DNA of 8,145 nucleotides. Origin: Candidatus Didemnitutus sp. (GTDB taxonomy: Bacteria > Verrucomicrobiota > Verrucomicrobiia > Opitutales > Opitutaceae). This document shows, piece by piece, positions 6,737 through 8,145 of the stretch (positions are counted from its first letter, which is position 1; every line of letters begins with the position of its first letter). Below the pieces are notes generated by a model that did no database searches, was not told where the DNA came from, and saw only the letters and a program-made list of their open reading frames with translations. Where the stretch lies: the NCBI GenBank assembly GCA_030682505.1, contig JAUXOH010000225.1, positions 1 through 8,145 on the forward strand, in the 5' to 3' direction. The position numbers were made by a program, and so were the translations under genes.

Positions 6737-6810
6737 CGGTGCAAAGCCCGCCGGCTGTTGGTCATTCTGCGGGATTGCTGACGAACCGAGTCCGTGCCAG
6801 TGGATTGCAC

Positions 6811-8145
6811 ATGATTTGTGCCACCCTCTGCGCCACCTTGCTGGCGGTCTCCGCGACGGCCCAGCCGGTCGATCTACTCCTGCTCAACGGCTACGTTCAC
6901 ACGCTTGACCCGATCCGCCCCCAGGCCACGGCGGTGGCGGTGCGCGACGGGCGAATTGTCTTTGTGGGTGAGGCGGCGGAAGCCGGGAAACTGCGCGCCG
7001 GCGCCGGTCGGGTGATCGACCTCGGCGGGGCCACCGTCGTCCCCGGTCTCAACGACGCGCACATGCACCTCGAGGGCGTCGGCTCGCGGGAGTTGTCCTT
7101 TGATCTGGAGGGTACGCTCGGCGTGACGGATTTGCAGGCGAAACTGGCCGGGCGCGTCGCGCAAGCTCCGGCAAAGACGTGGATCGTGGGGCGCGGTTGG
7201 ATTGAAACCCACTGGCAGCCGGCTGTTTTTCCGACGCGGCAGGCCTTGGATGCCGTGGCCCCCGATCATCCCGTCGTGCTGGTGCGGGCCGATGGTCACG
7301 CGATGGTTGTCAACTCGCTCGCGTTGCGACTGGCGGGGGTCGACGCCTCAACGCCCAATCCCAGTGGCGGCGAGATTTTGCATGACGCCGGCGGCGAGCC
7401 CACCGGGATTTTGGTCGATACCGCCCAGCGGTTCGTCTGGCGGCTGGTGCCACCCTCGACCGCCGCAGAAACCGAGCGCGCGCTCATCGTCGGCGCCGCG
7501 CGCGAAGTCAAGCTGGGCTGGACCGCGATTCAGGTCGCCGGGCAGGATTGGACCACCGCCGAAATGACGCGCCGACTCGTGGCCGAGGGAAAGATCAAGC
7601 TGCGCATCTTCGATGCCGTGAGCGGATCGGGCGGCAGTGGCGAGAAATTGTTGGCGGGCGGCTCGGTCGTGGGGGAAAGCGCGGGTCGCTACACGCGCCG
7701 GGGCGTCAAACTCTACATGGATGGCGCCTTGGGTTCCCGGGGGGCGGCGTTGCTCGAGCCCTACGCCGACTACGACTCGCTGGGTCTGTTGATGCAGGAC
7801 GAGGAGAAATTCGTGTCGTTCCTCATCGCCGCGTTGCGGAGTGGAATCCAAGTGCAGACCCATGCCATCGGTGATCGGGGCAACCGGGTCGTGCTCGACG
7901 CCTACGCCCGGGCGCTCGCGGCCGTGCCGGTGCACGAACGCGCGGTCGCCGAACCGCGGTGGCGGATCGAGCATGCCCAGATCATCCATCCGATCGATCT
8001 TCCCCGCTTCGCGCAGCTGGGCGTGATCGCGTCGATGCAGCCTTCGCATGCGATCGGGGATTTGTTTTTTGCGCCGAGTCGATTGGGCAAGGCGCGTCTC
8101 GCGGGCGCGTATGCTTGGCGCTCGTTGCTGGAATCCGGCGCCGTC
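6811..8145 (+). CDS. YtcJ-type amidohydrolase (amidohydrolase family 3), exported, 3' end cut by window
   Basis: The frame is open from ATG 6811 to the window edge (445 codons; relatives have about 540-600). It is a metal-dependent TIM-barrel hydrolase that cleaves an amide or related bond of an unknown substrate. It opens with the usual beta-sandwich strand (LLLLNGYVHTLDP, 'AVAVRDGRIVFVG'). The PGLNDAHMHL motif carries metal ligands H84 and H86, followed by GVKLYMDGALGSRGAAL (K300), THAIGDRG (H351) and RIEHAQ (H388). These are hallmarks of the YtcJ group; the last conserved Asp would lie beyond the edge. Residues 1-17 end in Ala-Thr-Ala before Gln and look like a signal peptide h- and c-region without basic residues. 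Starting at in-frame TTG 6775 would add 12 residues including two Arg and give a conventional signal peptide. TTG 6805 is also possible. The gene is divergent from the response-regulator unit, so the two are unlikely to be co-transcribed. Confidence 0.9.
   Translation, partial: MICATLCATLLAVSATAQPVDLLLLNGYVHTLDPIRPQATAVAVRDGRIVFVGEAAEAGKLRAGAGRVIDLGGATVVPGLNDAHMHLEGVGSRELSFDLEGTLGVTDLQAKLAGRVAQAPAKTWIVGRGWIETHWQPAVFPTRQALDAVAPDHPVVLVRADGHAMVVNSLALRLAGVDASTPNPSGGEILHDAGGEPTGILVDTAQRFVWRLVPPSTAAETERALIVGAAREVKLGWTAIQVAGQDWTTAEMTRRLVAEGKIKLRIFDAVSGSGGSGEKLLAGGSVVGESAGRYTRRGVKLYMDGALGSRGAALLEPYADYDSLGLLMQDEEKFVSFLIAALRSGIQVQTHAIGDRGNRVVLDAYARALAAVPVHERAVAEPRWRIEHAQIIHPIDLPRFAQLGVIASMQPSHAIGDLFFAPSRLGKARLAGAYAWRSLLESGAV

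Noticed and set aside
7348..8049. Minus-strand frame of 233 codons
   Set aside because: It is opposite the amidohydrolase barrel, whose metal-binding motifs are clear on the plus strand.

Overview
The window is GC-rich bacterial chromosome. Gram-negative features are a GspE/PilB-type secretion or pilus ATPase, a membrane hybrid histidine kinase and a probably exported amidohydrolase. The mix of PAS-rich hybrid kinases, PhyH-type dioxygenases and IS3 elements in a GC-rich genome resembles Verrucomicrobiota of the Opitutales type. That is an impression from protein style and was not tested.

Left part (1-3476, plus strand). The window opens in the C-terminal tail of an IS3-family transposase, followed by the probable right end of the element. 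The element abuts the DNA-binding end of a LuxR/NarL-type response regulator that has lost its receiver domain, so the regulator looks cut by the insertion. After about 200 bp comes a 967-residue hybrid histidine kinase: two membrane helices, four PAS domains, kinase core and C-terminal receiver. The kinase and the broken regulator may once have been partners.

Middle (3477-4351). A PhyH-like (phytanoyl-CoA dioxygenase family) gene on the minus strand is decayed. Its N-terminus and body are in different frames, the segment between them is missing, and the distal iron-binding His is replaced by Asp. A complete tRNA-Val (anticodon CAC, CCA encoded) follows on the plus strand.

Right part (4352-6631, minus strand). 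A tight three-gene unit reads leftwards: a single-domain CheY-like response regulator, an unrecognised 66-residue protein, and a GspE/PilB-family ATPase. The small gene overlaps the regulator by 26 nt and the ATPase by 4 nt, which suggests translational coupling. No other pilus or secretion gene is visible nearby. This is the most interesting locus here: a phospho-switch, a small unknown protein and a motor ATPase appear to be produced together.

Right edge (6632-8145). A divergent intergenic region of about 180 bp carries a good sigma-70-like promoter for a YtcJ-type amidohydrolase (amidohydrolase family 3). That gene runs off the window. I found no CRISPR array, riboswitch or convincing intrinsic terminator. 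A wholly new defence or mobile system is not visible. The candidates for novelty are the coupled regulator/small protein/ATPase operon and the IS-disrupted two-component pair.
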